Positions 44,354-53,526 of a stretch of 64,000 bases of DNA are shown here, one piece after another (position 1 is the stretch's first letter; each line of letters begins with the position of its first letter). Position numbers and translations under genes: made by a program. The DNA comes from an uncultured Paracoccaceae bacterium (GTDB taxonomy: Bacteria; Pseudomonadota; Alphaproteobacteria; Rhodobacterales; Rhodobacteraceae), in the NCBI GenBank assembly GCA_947498645.1, contig CANMKS010000001.1, positions 248,001 through 312,000 of the forward strand, written 5' to 3'. The notes beneath the pieces were generated by a model that was given only the letters and a program-made list of their open reading frames with translations, was not told where the DNA came from and did not search any database.

Positions 44354-47227
44354 GTGTCCCTCTTTTTTATTGTCGCCTTACCCTTCTTCGGTGCTTTGCT
44401 GCCGGGGCTGATGAATGCGGCCGGCCGGTCGGCCTGTGCTGGTGTCACATTCACCGTCACGTTGGCGGCCTTCATTGGCCTGCTCAGCAATTTGCCAACT
44501 GTTCTGGCGGGCGATGTGGTGATGGCGCGGGTCGACTGGATGCCTGCCCTGGGGCTGAACTTCACCCTGATGCTGGACGGCCTGGGCTTTTTCTTTGCGC
44601 TTCTGATTCTGGGCATCGGCCTTTTGATCATCGCCTATGCGCGCCAATACCTTAGCCGTGCGGACAATATGGGCGAGTTCTTTACGTACTTGCTGCTTTT
44701 TCAAGGCGCGATGGTTGGCATTGTCCTGAGCGATAACATCCTGCTTCTGCTCATCTTCTGGGAGCTGACCTCGCTCTCATCCTTCCTGCTCATCGGCTAT
44801 TGGAAACATCTGCCTGCGGGACGCCAAGGCGCTCGGATGGCGTTGACTGTCACAGGCATGGGCGGGCTAGCAATGATTGGTGGAATGCTCATTCTGGGCC
44901 AAATTGTTGGCAGCTATGATCTGAGCGTCATTCTGCAAAATCGCGACCTCATCCAGGCCGATCCGCTTTATGTGCCAGCACTGATCCTGATCCTGTTGGG
45001 GTGCTTTACAAAGTCGGCGCAATTCCCGTTCCACTTCTGGCTACCACATGCCATGGCCGCACCCACGCCAGTGTCGGCCTACCTGCACTCTGCAACCATG
45101 GTCAAAGCAGGCATTTTCCTGATGGCGCGGATGTGGCCGGTTTTGTCCGGTACAACCGAATGGTTCGTGATCGTCACCACCGCAGGCCTGATCACGATGG
45201 TTCTGGGCGCAGTTATTGCGCTGTTCAAACATGACCTTAAGGCTTTGCTGGCTTTCTCAACGGTCAGCCACCTGGGCTTGATCACCATGCTTTTGGGCAC
45301 TGGCACCGCCTTTGGTGCCATGGCAGCTGTGTTTCATATCCTCAACCACGCGACATTCAAGGCCGCCCTGTTCATGTCGGCAGGCATCATCGACCACGAA
45401 GCCCACACACGTGATATCCGGCGGTTGGGCGGCCTGCGCAGGCTGATGCCTGTGACCTACATGATCGTTTCACTGGCCGCATTGTCCATGGCCGGTATTC
45501 CCTTGCTGAATGGTTTCCTGTCCAAGGAAATGATGCTGGAAGAGGCCAATCACACGGTCCTGTTCAACAGCCCATGGCTGGTGCCGATTCTGGCCACCAT
45601 CGGATCCCTTTTTTCCGCCGCCTATTGCTTCCGCCTGATCTCTCACGTCTTCTTTGGCCCTGTCAGGGACGATTATCCCGCGAAACCACATGACCCCGGT
45701 GCAGGCATGTGGCTACCGCCCGCGTTGTTGATCATCCCTGTCGTCGGCATCGGTGTGGCGCCATTTATGGCCGAACCATTCGTCAAGCTGGTGACCGCCG
45801 CCGTGCTGGGCAATGCCGCAGAGATGCCTTCGGCGCATCTGAAAATCTGGCACGGATTGGTGCCAGCACTTTACATGTCGATCGTCGCAGTTGTTGGTGG
45901 TCTGGCGATGCTTGCGATCTTCAAACCGGCTCTGCGCCTGTGGGAGAACACGCCGCGGCCCGAGGCCAAGGTGATATTTGAGGCCATCGTCGAAGGTGCT
46001 GCCCGGCTTGCGCAGCTTTCGATCCTGCCACTACACAATGGCGCTTTCACGCGCTATGCGGCGATAGGCATCATCACCATTGTGGTTGCGGGATACTACG
46101 CTTGGACCACCGGTACGCTGGGTGCGCCAACGCATGCGCTGCAAGAAACCAGCCCGGTCCTGATCGCTGGCTGGGGTATGTTGGTCGCAGCGACCATCGG
46201 AATGGTCTTCCTGCATCGCAACCGCTTCCTGTCACTCATTCTGATCGGGATCGTGGGCCTGATGGTTTCCATCGGCTTTGTGTTCCTCAGCGCGCCGGAT
46301 CTGGCCATGACCCAGTTCACCGTCGAAGTGGTGACAATCATCCTGATGTTGCTCGCGTTGAATTTTCTGCCCAACCGCACGCCCATCGAAAGCACCGTGC
46401 TGCGCCGCCTGCGCGATGCTGCGGTGGCCATCGGGGGAGGCTTGGCGAGCTTTGCCCTAGCCTATCATTATATGCTGCGCGATCCTGTGGCGACCTCGAT
46501 ATCCGAGTTCCATCTGGCCAATTCCTACAAGGGCGGCGGCGGCACAAACGTCGTCAACGTGATCCTTGTCGACTTCCGTGGCTTTGATACCTTTGGCGAG
46601 ATCATCGTGCTGAGCATCGCAGCACTGCTGATCTATGCTCTGACCGAAACACTGCTGAAAGGCCGTGTCGGGGCAAAACTTCTGAACCGCAAGCCTGACC
46701 AACCGCAAGCGGGCGGTGTGCATCCGATGATGATGGTGGTGTTGACGCGGGGCATGATGCCCGTTGTCATGATGGTCGGATTCTTCATCTTCCTCAGTGG
46801 TCACAACGAACCCGGTGGCGGCTTCATTGCCGGTTTGATCGTATCGATTGGTGTGGTGATGCAATATATGGCCAGCGGCTTTGCCTGGACATCAACGCGG
46901 TTGAAATATCCCTATCACGGGGTGATTGGCGCTGGCGTGCTGGTTGCCGGGCTTACCGGTATCGGGTCATGGTTTGTTGGCAAACCATTCCTGACGTCTG
47001 ATTTCACTTATGTCCGCATTCCACCGTTCGAGAAATTCGAGCTGGCGACCGCGGCGCTGTTTGATTTGGGTGTTTTCTTGTCCGTGGTTGGGGCCGTCAT
47101 GCTGTCACTTGAAAGCTTCTCGCGTCTGGCACGGCGCGCAGGTATGACCGAAAGCCTTCACCCCATGGATATCGACCCCTCTCGTGGCGATGACGCGCCC
47201 CTCTCACCACTCAAGGAGGGCGTGTAA
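44354..47227 (+). CDS. mrpA: Na+/H+ antiporter subunit A fused to subunit B (MrpAB)
   Basis: A 957-residue polytopic membrane protein, related to respiratory complex I subunits NuoL/ND5 in its first part (FGALLPGLMN, LLLLIFWELTSLSSFLLIG, PHAMAAPTPVSAYLHSATMVKAG), with the MnhB domain at the C-terminus (FLSGHNEPGGGFIAGL). I take the GTG at 44354, with AGGAG upstream, rather than the frame's earlier TTG/ATG codons, because the first helix starts there. It is the first of six genes for the Mrp complex, which expels Na+ and supports pH and salt tolerance. Confidence 0.94.
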   Translation: MSLFFIVALPFFGALLPGLMNAAGRSACAGVTFTVTLAAFIGLLSNLPTVLAGDVVMARVDWMPALGLNFTLMLDGLGFFFALLILGIGLLIIAYARQYLSRADNMGEFFTYLLLFQGAMVGIVLSDNILLLLIFWELTSLSSFLLIGYWKHLPAGRQGARMALTVTGMGGLAMIGGMLILGQIVGSYDLSVILQNRDLIQADPLYVPALILILLGCFTKSAQFPFHFWLPHAMAAPTPVSAYLHSATMVKAGIFLMARMWPVLSGTTEWFVIVTTAGLITMVLGAVIALFKHDLKALLAFSTVSHLGLITMLLGTGTAFGAMAAVFHILNHATFKAALFMSAGIIDHEAHTRDIRRLGGLRRLMPVTYMIVSLAALSMAGIPLLNGFLSKEMMLEEANHTVLFNSPWLVPILATIGSLFSAAYCFRLISHVFFGPVRDDYPAKPHDPGAGMWLPPALLIIPVVGIGVAPFMAEPFVKLVTAAVLGNAAEMPSAHLKIWHGLVPALYMSIVAVVGGLAMLAIFKPALRLWENTPRPEAKVIFEAIVEGAARLAQLSILPLHNGAFTRYAAIGIITIVVAGYYAWTTGTLGAPTHALQETSPVLIAGWGMLVAATIGMVFLHRNRFLSLILIGIVGLMVSIGFVFLSAPDLAMTQFTVEVVTIILMLLALNFLPNRTPIESTVLRRLRDAAVAIGGGLASFALAYHYMLRDPVATSISEFHLANSYKGGGGTNVVNVILVDFRGFDTFGEIIVLSIAALLIYALTETLLKGRVGAKLLNRKPDQPQAGGVHPMMMVVLTRGMMPVVMMVGFFIFLSGHNEPGGGFIAGLIVSIGVVMQYMASGFAWTSTRLKYPYHGVIGAGVLVAGLTGIGSWFVGKPFLTSDFTYVRIPPFEKFELATAALFDLGVFLSVVGAVMLSLESFSRLARRAGMTESLHPMDIDPSRGDDAPLSPLKEGV

Positions 47228-47228
47228 G

Positions 47229-47585
47229 ATGGAGTTACTGATTGCATCCGCCATCGGCATCATGACTGCTGCTGGAATCTATCTTGTGCTGCGGTTGCGG
47301 ACCTTGCCGGTGATCTTGGGCATTTCGCTGCTGACATACGCCGTGAACGTCTTTTTGTTCACATCCGGACGGGTGACCATCGGCGCACCGCCGGTGTTGC
47401 GCGACAATATTACCACCTATACAGACCCCTTGCCGCAGGCGCTGGTGCTGACCGCCATCGTGATTTCATTCGGCATGACAGCCGTTGTGGTGATGATCGG
47501 GCTTGGGGCGTTTCTGGGGTCTGACGATGACCACGTCGATGATCGCCCTGCCCTGCCCGATGACGGGTCGGAGGGCACATCATGA
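47229..47585 (+). CDS. mrpC: Na+/H+ antiporter subunit C (MrpC)
   Basis: A 118-residue membrane protein with three helices, related to NuoK (TAAGIYLVLRLRTLPVILGI, DPLPQALVLTAIVISFG). The ATG at 47229 is one base past the mrpA stop; the next gene overlaps by 4 bases. Confidence 0.95.
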   Translation: MELLIASAIGIMTAAGIYLVLRLRTLPVILGISLLTYAVNVFLFTSGRVTIGAPPVLRDNITTYTDPLPQALVLTAIVISFGMTAVVVMIGLGAFLGSDDDHVDDRPALPDDGSEGTS

Positions 47586-49126
47586 CCCATTGGTTGATTG
47601 CCCCCGTCGTTCTGCCTGCAATTCTGGCACCATTCATTGTGCTGGCCGCGCGGTATCATATCGGTATTCAGCGGGTCTTTTCGGTTGTAGGCGTGTTGAT
47701 TCTGATCATGATTTCAGGTGGGCTGGTCTGGGCGACCTCTGACGGGACTGTCCTGCTTTACCAATTGGGCGATTGGGCTGCGCCCTTTGGAATCGTCGTG
47801 GTGGGCGACAGATTGTCCACGATGATGGTGCTATTGACCGTTGTTCTGGCGCTCTTTGTACTGGTCTATGCGATCAGTTCAGGCTGGGATGATCGCGGAA
47901 ACCACTTTCACGCGCTGTTCCAGTTTCAGCTGATGGGAATATTGGGGGCCTTCCTGACGGGTGACCTTTTCAACCTCTTTGTTTTCTTCGAGGTACTGCT
48001 GATCGCATCCTATGGTCTGATGATCCACGCAGGGGGCACAGCGCGCTTGCGCGCAGGCGTTCAATACGTGCTCTTCAACCTCATTGGCTCGACCCTGTTC
48101 CTTTTCGCGCTTGGCGCAATCTATGCAGAAACCGGCACACTCAACATGGCGGATCTGGCCAACCGGGTGGCGCTGATTGGTCCGGAGGAGACGGTCGGCA
48201 TCCGCGTTGCGGCTGTGCTTTTGCTCTTGGTCTTTGCGATCAAGGCGGCATTGGTACCGCTACATTTCTGGCTGCCATCAAGCTATGCCGAAGCGCCAGC
48301 ACCGGTTGCCGCCCTTTTCGCAATCATGACAAAGGTTGGCGCCTACGCCATCATTCGGGTCTATACGATGATCTTTCCGCCTGAATTGGCGGTGACATCA
48401 GGCCTGCATACGACATGGTTGCTGCCCGCCGCGCTGATATCGCTGGCCATCGGGATGACGGGCGTTCTCGCCGCCAAGAAGCTGGATCGTCTGGTTGCTT
48501 TTTCGATCATTGGGTCAATGGGCATGGTGATCGTGTCCATCGCCCTGTTCTCGCCCGAGGGGATTGCTGCCGCACTTTACTATATCGTGCATTCGACACT
48601 GGCCGGAGCAGCATTGTTCCTGATTGCCGATCTGGTGCGGTCGGGGCGCAAGAACCTTGATCTGACATTGCAACCCCCGATCGCAGGTGCCGCCCTGACG
48701 GCGGGGCTCTATTTTGCGGCTGCCATCGCCATGGCAGGCCTGCCACCCCTGTCTGGCTTCCTTGGCAAGCTGCTGGTGCTGGATGCGGCATTTGATACGC
48801 GCCTGATGGTCTGGATCTGGGCCATCGTTCTGGGATCAAGCCTGGTGAGCATTGTCGGGTTCGCCCGCGCAGGCAGCGTTCTGTTCTGGAAAGCAACAAG
48901 CGTGGAAGTGCCCGAGGATGCGCCGATATCACCAGCCCCGGCAACGATGTCATATGTTGCAATCGGCGGGTTGGTGGCATTGCTCGCTGCGCACACCGTC
49001 TTTGCCGGTCAAATGCACCGCTACACAACGCAAGTGGCCGCGCAGCTTTTTGAACCGGCACCCTATATCTCGACCGTTGTGGACACGCCGGGCAAGCTGA
49101 GCGAAACAACAACGGAGGATCACTGA
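47582..49126 (+). CDS. mrpD: Na+/H+ antiporter subunit D (MrpD)
   Basis: A 514-residue polytopic membrane protein homologous to the NuoM/NuoN subunits of complex I, with about 14 helices. LFNLFVFFEVLLIASYGLM, ALVPLHFWLPSSYAEAPAPV and LPPLSGFLGKLLVLDA are MrpD signatures; the conserved Glu and Lys of proton transfer are present in the first two. Confidence 0.95.
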   Translation: MTHWLIAPVVLPAILAPFIVLAARYHIGIQRVFSVVGVLILIMISGGLVWATSDGTVLLYQLGDWAAPFGIVVVGDRLSTMMVLLTVVLALFVLVYAISSGWDDRGNHFHALFQFQLMGILGAFLTGDLFNLFVFFEVLLIASYGLMIHAGGTARLRAGVQYVLFNLIGSTLFLFALGAIYAETGTLNMADLANRVALIGPEETVGIRVAAVLLLLVFAIKAALVPLHFWLPSSYAEAPAPVAALFAIMTKVGAYAIIRVYTMIFPPELAVTSGLHTTWLLPAALISLAIGMTGVLAAKKLDRLVAFSIIGSMGMVIVSIALFSPEGIAAALYYIVHSTLAGAALFLIADLVRSGRKNLDLTLQPPIAGAALTAGLYFAAAIAMAGLPPLSGFLGKLLVLDAAFDTRLMVWIWAIVLGSSLVSIVGFARAGSVLFWKATSVEVPEDAPISPAPATMSYVAIGGLVALLAAHTVFAGQMHRYTTQVAAQLFEPAPYISTVVDTPGKLSETTTEDH

Positions 49127-49127
49127 T

Positions 49128-49628
49128 ATGACACGCGCATTTAACTGGCTGATACCTCACCCGCTTTTGACGCTGATCCTGACGATTGTCTGGATGCTGC
49201 TGCAAAATGAGCTGTCGGCAGGCATGGTTGTCTTTGGTTTCATGCTGGGCGTGATTATCCCATGGGGCACCTCAATCTGGTGGCCGGACACGCCCAAAGG
49301 GTTTCGGTTGGGCAAGATGATCAGCTATAGCTTTGTGGTGATCTGGGATATCATTATTGCCAACATCCAGGTCGCCTGGATCGTGCTGACAGTGCCCACT
49401 TCCAAGCTGAAACCCGCATGGATTGTCGTTCCGCTGGAATTGCGCGAACCCGAAGCCATCACAATGCTGGCTGGCACAATCACGCTGACACCCGGCACGG
49501 TCTCGGCCGACCTGTCCGATCAGGGGCACAGCCTGTTGGTGCATGTGCTGCACACCGACGACCCGGATGGCGTACTCGACGACATCAAGACCCGTTACGA
49601 GGCCCGCCTGTTGGAGATTTTCTCATGA
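49128..49628 (+). CDS. mrpE: Na+/H+ antiporter subunit E (MrpE)
   Basis: A 166-residue membrane protein with two N-terminal helices and a soluble C-terminal domain containing the family motif ITLTPGTVSADL and HVLHTDDPDGVLDDIKTRYE. It has no complex I counterpart. Starts one base after mrpD and overlaps mrpF by 4 bases. Confidence 0.93.
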   Translation: MTRAFNWLIPHPLLTLILTIVWMLLQNELSAGMVVFGFMLGVIIPWGTSIWWPDTPKGFRLGKMISYSFVVIWDIIIANIQVAWIVLTVPTSKLKPAWIVVPLELREPEAITMLAGTITLTPGTVSADLSDQGHSLLVHVLHTDDPDGVLDDIKTRYEARLLEIFS

Positions 49629-49912
49629 TACTTGCAACGCAATTCCTGAACATCGCGCTGGCGATAACATTTGTGGCCCTCGCCCTTGGGCAAGTCATGT
49701 CGATGGTACGATTGGTTCTGGGCCCCACGTCGGGCGACCGGATCCTTGCGCTGGACACGATGGTCATCAACGCGCTGGGTCTGGTCATCGTGTTGGGCAT
49801 CCATCAGGGCGTACAAATCTACTTTGAGGTCGCGCTACTGATTGCGATGCTTGGTTTCGTGTCGACCGTGGCCATGGCCCGGTTCATTTTGCGGGGGGAC
49901 ATCATCGAATGA
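49625..49912 (+). CDS. mrpF: Na+/H+ antiporter subunit F (MrpF)
   Basis: A 95-residue protein with three helices (LGPTSGDRILALDTMVINALG is the conserved MrpF segment, here GPTSGDRILALD). I start at the ATG overlapping the mrpE stop; its own stop overlaps mrpG (ATGA). Confidence 0.94.
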   Translation: MILATQFLNIALAITFVALALGQVMSMVRLVLGPTSGDRILALDTMVINALGLVIVLGIHQGVQIYFEVALLIAMLGFVSTVAMARFILRGDIIE

Positions 49913-50292
49913 CCCCGCAGATTATCGGCACCTATCTTGTCTGTCTGTCTTTGATCATCGGATCAGGTTTTGTTTTGGTTGGGGTGATTGGACTGCTCAA
50001 GTTCAACGATCCCATGACGCGGCTTCATGCGCCGACAAAGGTGGGCACCGTGGGCATTGGCATGTTGCTACTTGCCTCGATCATTCATTCCTACGGCACC
50101 GGAGAACCGTCCAAGCACGAGCTGTTGATCATGGCCTTCCTGTTTGTGACAGCACCGATATCGGCAAATTTCATCGCCAAGGTAAATATCCATCGCCGCG
50201 CCTGCGAAACGCCGCCTGCGCCACCCAAAGACGACACATGGTCAACACTCAACGTGCCTGAGGAAGATGTTAAGGCTGAAGAGGCCACCTGA
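49909..50292 (+). CDS. mrpG: Na+/H+ antiporter subunit G (MrpG)
   Basis: A 127-residue protein with three helices (GLLKFNDPMTRLHAPTKVGT is the MrpG signature) and a charged C-terminal tail. It completes the mrpAB-C-D-E-F-G set; no accessory gene follows, and the neighbour is convergent. Confidence 0.94.
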   Translation: MTPQIIGTYLVCLSLIIGSGFVLVGVIGLLKFNDPMTRLHAPTKVGTVGIGMLLLASIIHSYGTGEPSKHELLIMAFLFVTAPISANFIAKVNIHRRACETPPAPPKDDTWSTLNVPEEDVKAEEAT

Positions 50293-50311
50293 GCAGCACT
50301 AAGTGCCGCTC
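50291..50311. terminator. Possible weak hairpin terminator after mrpG
   Basis: gagc-a-gcac / gtgc-c-gctc pair over 8 bp with one mismatch and a three-base loop, overlapping the mrpG stop. No T-run, so termination here is uncertain. Confidence 0.35.
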
Positions 50312-50376
50312 ATCAACCCACGATCCAGACGGGCGCGGCTCAGGTGTCTCCTCATCCCCCCGCAACCGTCCGGAGC

Positions 50377-51141
50377 CTACTGTATTGGCGCTTCTTTCGC
50401 TCCGGTCATGAACGCCACGGCGTCCGACATCGTGTAATCCTTCGGGTCAACCACACACAAGCGTTTGCCCAGCCGATGCACGTGGATGCGGTCGGCGACC
50501 TCGAACACATGCGGCATGTTGTGACTGATCAGGATAATCGGGATGCCGCGCGAGCGCACATCAAGGATCAGCTCAAGCACGCGGCGGGATTCCTTGACAC
50601 CAAGGGCCGCCGTCGGTTCATCCAAAATGATCACTTTGGACCCAAAGGCTGCGGCCCGTGCAACTGCAACGCCCTGACGCTGACCGCCAGAGAGGGTTTC
50701 GACCGCCTGATTGATGTTCTGGATCGTCATCAGTCCAAGCTCTGACAGTTTGTCCCGCGCGACTTTCTCCATCCGTGGGCGATCCAGTTGCCGCAGCCAC
50801 TTGCCCCGAAACCCCGGTTTGCGCAGCTCGCGCCCCATGAACATATTGTCGGCAATCGACAGGGCCGGTGACATGGCAAGGGTCTGATAAACCGTCTCTA
50901 TCCCTTCCTCGCGGGCATCGGTGGGCGAGGTGAACCGCACTTGACGTCCTTCAAGGAACACCTGTCCTTCATCGGGGATGACTGCACCGGAAATCGCCTT
51001 GATCAAGGAAGATTTGCCTGCGCCGTTATCACCAATGACAGCCAGAATTTCACCGGGGTAAAGGTCAAAGTCACAGCGATCCAGCGCAGTGACCTTGCCA
51101 TAACGCTTGACCAACCCGCGGCCTTTCAAAATCGGTTCCAT
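50377..51141 (-). CDS. frcA: Sugar ABC transporter ATP-binding protein (FrcA-like)
   Basis: A 254-residue single-domain ATPase with Walker A GDNGAGKSS, signature LSGGQRQGVAVA and Walker B VIILDEPTAAL. Unlike RbsA-type ATPases it has one, not two, nucleotide domains, as in the FrcA fructose/mannose/ribose importer of Sinorhizobium. The ATG at 51141 shares a base with the permease stop (TAATG). The sugar is inferred from family only. Confidence 0.85.
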   Translation of the reverse strand: MEPILKGRGLVKRYGKVTALDRCDFDLYPGEILAVIGDNGAGKSSLIKAISGAVIPDEGQVFLEGRQVRFTSPTDAREEGIETVYQTLAMSPALSIADNMFMGRELRKPGFRGKWLRQLDRPRMEKVARDKLSELGLMTIQNINQAVETLSGGQRQGVAVARAAAFGSKVIILDEPTAALGVKESRRVLELILDVRSRGIPIILISHNMPHVFEVADRIHVHRLGKRLCVVDPKDYTMSDAVAFMTGAKEAPIQ

Positions 51142-52229
51142 TATGCTGATACCTTTCTGATCCACTGGTCCACGGTGACAGCGCCGATAATCAGCACACC
51201 GATAAGAAGGAACGTCCATTGCGCGTCAGCGCCGGCAAGGCGCAGTCCAAGGGTAAACACCCCGACAATCAGCGCCCCGAAAAGCGGCCCCAGGATTGAA
51301 CCGCGCCCCCCAAAGAGAGAGATACCACCAATCACAACTGCCGTGATGCTCTCGATATTCAACAACTGGCCAGAGGTCGGGCTGACCGAGCCGATCCGCC
51401 CAATCAGCGCCCAACCTGCAATTGCGCAGATAAAGCCTGTAACCGCATAGACAGAGATCAGCGTGTAACGCACGTTGACACCTGACAGTTGCGCGGCTTC
51501 CGGATCGTCACCCACGGCATAGACGTGGCGGCCCCACGCGGTCTGGCTTAAGACATAGGCGAGAATGGCAAAGATCAGCACCATCGCGATCACGCCATAG
51601 GTAAAGGTCGCGCCGCCACGCCCGTCGGCATCTGCGCCGATCTTGAACGTGGTCCCCAGCAGTTGCAGCAACGGCGCTTCGGCCTCGATCTCCTGACTGC
51701 GAATGGTCTCATTGGCCGAATAAAGGAAATTGGCTGCCAGCACGATCTGCCACATGCCAAGGGTCACAATAAACGGGGGCAGTTTCATGACCGCCACCAG
51801 CCAGCCGTTGATCGATCCGATCAATGTGCCAAAGGCCAGACCAAGTGCGACGGCCACTTCCACCGGCACGCCATAGCGAAAGGTGAACTGGCCCATGATC
51901 ACGCTGGACAGAACGGCAATGGCACCCACGCTCAGGTCAATGCCCGCGGTCAGGATGACAAGGCTTTGTGCCGCCGCGACAATGCCAACAATCTGCACTT
52001 GTTGCAGGATCAGCGTCAGTGCGAAGGGCGAAAAGAACTTTGACCCCAGCAGCAGCCCAAAGATGACGACGGAGGCAACAAGAACAAAAAGCGGGACAAG
52101 GGCCGGATTGACGTGAAGCGCGTGCTGCAAATGGGCCAGAAACCCTTTGCGGTCATCGGTAAACTCGGCGACCTGTTCGGTGCGGTTCGCTTTGACGACG
52201 GCTTCATAGTTTTCAGAATCATTTGGCAT
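51141..52229 (-). CDS. frcC: Sugar ABC transporter permease (FrcC-like)
   Basis: A 362-residue polytopic membrane protein of the ribose/fructose permease class, with a charged 40-residue N-terminus and about 10 helices. LTAGIDLSVGAIAVLSSVI, LPPFIVTLGM and GGISLFGGRGSILGPLFGA are the class signatures. It sits between frcB (104 bp, with a hairpin) and frcA (1-base overlap). Confidence 0.9.
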   Translation of the reverse strand: MPNDSENYEAVVKANRTEQVAEFTDDRKGFLAHLQHALHVNPALVPLFVLVASVVIFGLLLGSKFFSPFALTLILQQVQIVGIVAAAQSLVILTAGIDLSVGAIAVLSSVIMGQFTFRYGVPVEVAVALGLAFGTLIGSINGWLVAVMKLPPFIVTLGMWQIVLAANFLYSANETIRSQEIEAEAPLLQLLGTTFKIGADADGRGGATFTYGVIAMVLIFAILAYVLSQTAWGRHVYAVGDDPEAAQLSGVNVRYTLISVYAVTGFICAIAGWALIGRIGSVSPTSGQLLNIESITAVVIGGISLFGGRGSILGPLFGALIVGVFTLGLRLAGADAQWTFLLIGVLIIGAVTVDQWIRKVSA

Positions 52230-52278
52230 TTTGCGGCCCCTTGTTCGTCACGAGATGAGGCTAGCACAGCCTGCGATG

Positions 52279-52306
52279 AAAAAGGGCAACTTGCGCTGCC
52301 CTCTTT
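52279..52306 (-). terminator. Intercistronic terminator-like hairpin between frcB and frcC
   Basis: On the minus strand arms aaagagggca and tgcccttttt pair over 10 bp (one G-T) around an 8-base loop; the 3' arm ends in five T. It lies 27 bases after the frcB stop and would let most transcripts end after the binding-protein gene. Confidence 0.75.
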
Positions 52307-52333
52307 CGTGTCAGTCGGGAAAAGTATTTGGCT

Positions 52334-53353
52334 TCAGCCCCAGCAGAGGTCCGTGCCTTCAGCGACAGAGATACTATCGACACCGTCTGCGGGCTGGTCA
52401 GTGACCAATGCCACACCAGTGTCAAAGAAGTCTTTGCCGGGTGTGTTTTCAGGCAATGTTCCATCCGCGGCAAAAGCTGCAATCGCCTCGATGCCTTTGG
52501 ATGCCATCAACAGTGGGTACTGCTGCGAAGTCGCACCGATCACGCCATCTGCAATGTTCTGGACGCCTGGACAACCACCATCCACGGACACAATCAGCAC
52601 GTCATTTTCACGGCCAATCGACTTGAGCGCCTCGTAAGCACCGGCCGCCGCTGGTTCGTTGATTGTGTAGACGACGTTTATCTCTGGATCGACAGCAAGA
52701 AGGTTTTCCATCGCGCGGCGACCACCCTCTTCATTACCGGCTGTCACGTCGTTGCCCACGATGCGTGGGTCATCTTCGTCACCGTTTACGTTGGGGTCCG
52801 CAAGGTCGATACCAAACCCCTGCAAAAACCCTTGGTCGCGCAGCACACCAACACTTGGCTGGCTCACGGCAAGGTCCAGCATCGCGATCTTTGCGTTTGC
52901 TGCATCATCACCAAGTGTCGCTGCGGCCCATTTGCCGATCAACTCACCCGCAAGAAAGTTATCCGTGGCGAAAGTCGCGTCAGCCGCATCAATCGGTTCA
53001 AGCGGGGTATCAAGTGCGATGACAAGCAAGCCTGCGTCGCGGGCCTGCGTCACGGCACCCACGATGGATGATGTGTCAGATGCGGTCAGCAGGATACCGG
53101 ATGCGCCATCGGCGATGCAGGTTTCAATGGCCGCCACTTGCGTTTCGTGGTCTCCATCCACCTTACCCGCATAAGAGCGCAGGGTCATGCCAGCGGCTTC
53201 TGCTGCGGCTTCCGCACCTTCACGCATTTTCACAAAGAACGGGTTGGTGTCGGTTTTTGTGATCAGGCACGCAGAAGGACCGTGGCCATCGGCCATCGCC
53301 GTGCCAGCCGATGTGATCGCAGCCAACGCTGTACCAATAAGAAGTCTTTTCAT
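52334..53353 (-). CDS. frcB: Sugar ABC transporter substrate-binding protein (FrcB-like)
   Basis: A 339-residue periplasmic protein (signal ending SAGTAMA) of the ribose-binding-protein fold: [36 protein letters not shown] and [16 protein letters not shown]. It is the first gene of the minus-strand frcBCA operon. Two pairs of Cys (positions near 20/70 and at the C-terminus) may be disulfides. I use the ATG at 53353, where the signal peptide begins. Confidence 0.9.
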   Translation of the reverse strand: MKRLLIGTALAAITSAGTAMADGHGPSACLITKTDTNPFFVKMREGAEAAAEAAGMTLRSYAGKVDGDHETQVAAIETCIADGASGILLTASDTSSIVGAVTQARDAGLLVIALDTPLEPIDAADATFATDNFLAGELIGKWAAATLGDDAANAKIAMLDLAVSQPSVGVLRDQGFLQGFGIDLADPNVNGDEDDPRIVGNDVTAGNEEGGRRAMENLLAVDPEINVVYTINEPAAAGAYEALKSIGRENDVLIVSVDGGCPGVQNIADGVIGATSQQYPLLMASKGIEAIAAFAADGTLPENTPGKDFFDTGVALVTDQPADGVDSISVAEGTDLCWG

Positions 53354-53461
53354 GTTTTCCTCCCAGAAAATCATATGTCCGAGGGCCACCCACCCCCAAG
53401 GTTTTCATGCTCTCTCGATGGGAGCAGATGACGCTAAGGAAACCGATTCTCACGAAGCTGT

Positions 53462-53493
53462 CAATTAATTAATTAACTTTCTTTATTAATTAT
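53462..53493. promoter_or_regulatory. AT-rich palindromic operator candidate between frcB and the ROK gene
   Basis: The divergent intergenic region contains ttaattaattaa (53465-53476), a perfect 12-base palindrome, and a related attaattat 8 bases further on, in otherwise GC-rich DNA. NagC/Mlc-type ROK repressors bind AT-rich palindromes, so this is a likely site for the adjacent regulator on both promoters. Confidence 0.55.
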
Positions 53494-53526
53494 CCTCGAC
53501 TAGACTTTTGTCCGTAGGAGGTGCTT

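Noticed and set aside
53465..53476. ttaattaattaa as a phage attachment or origin element
   Set aside because: No integrase, tRNA or replication gene nearby; position between frcB and a ROK regulator makes an operator the simpler reading.
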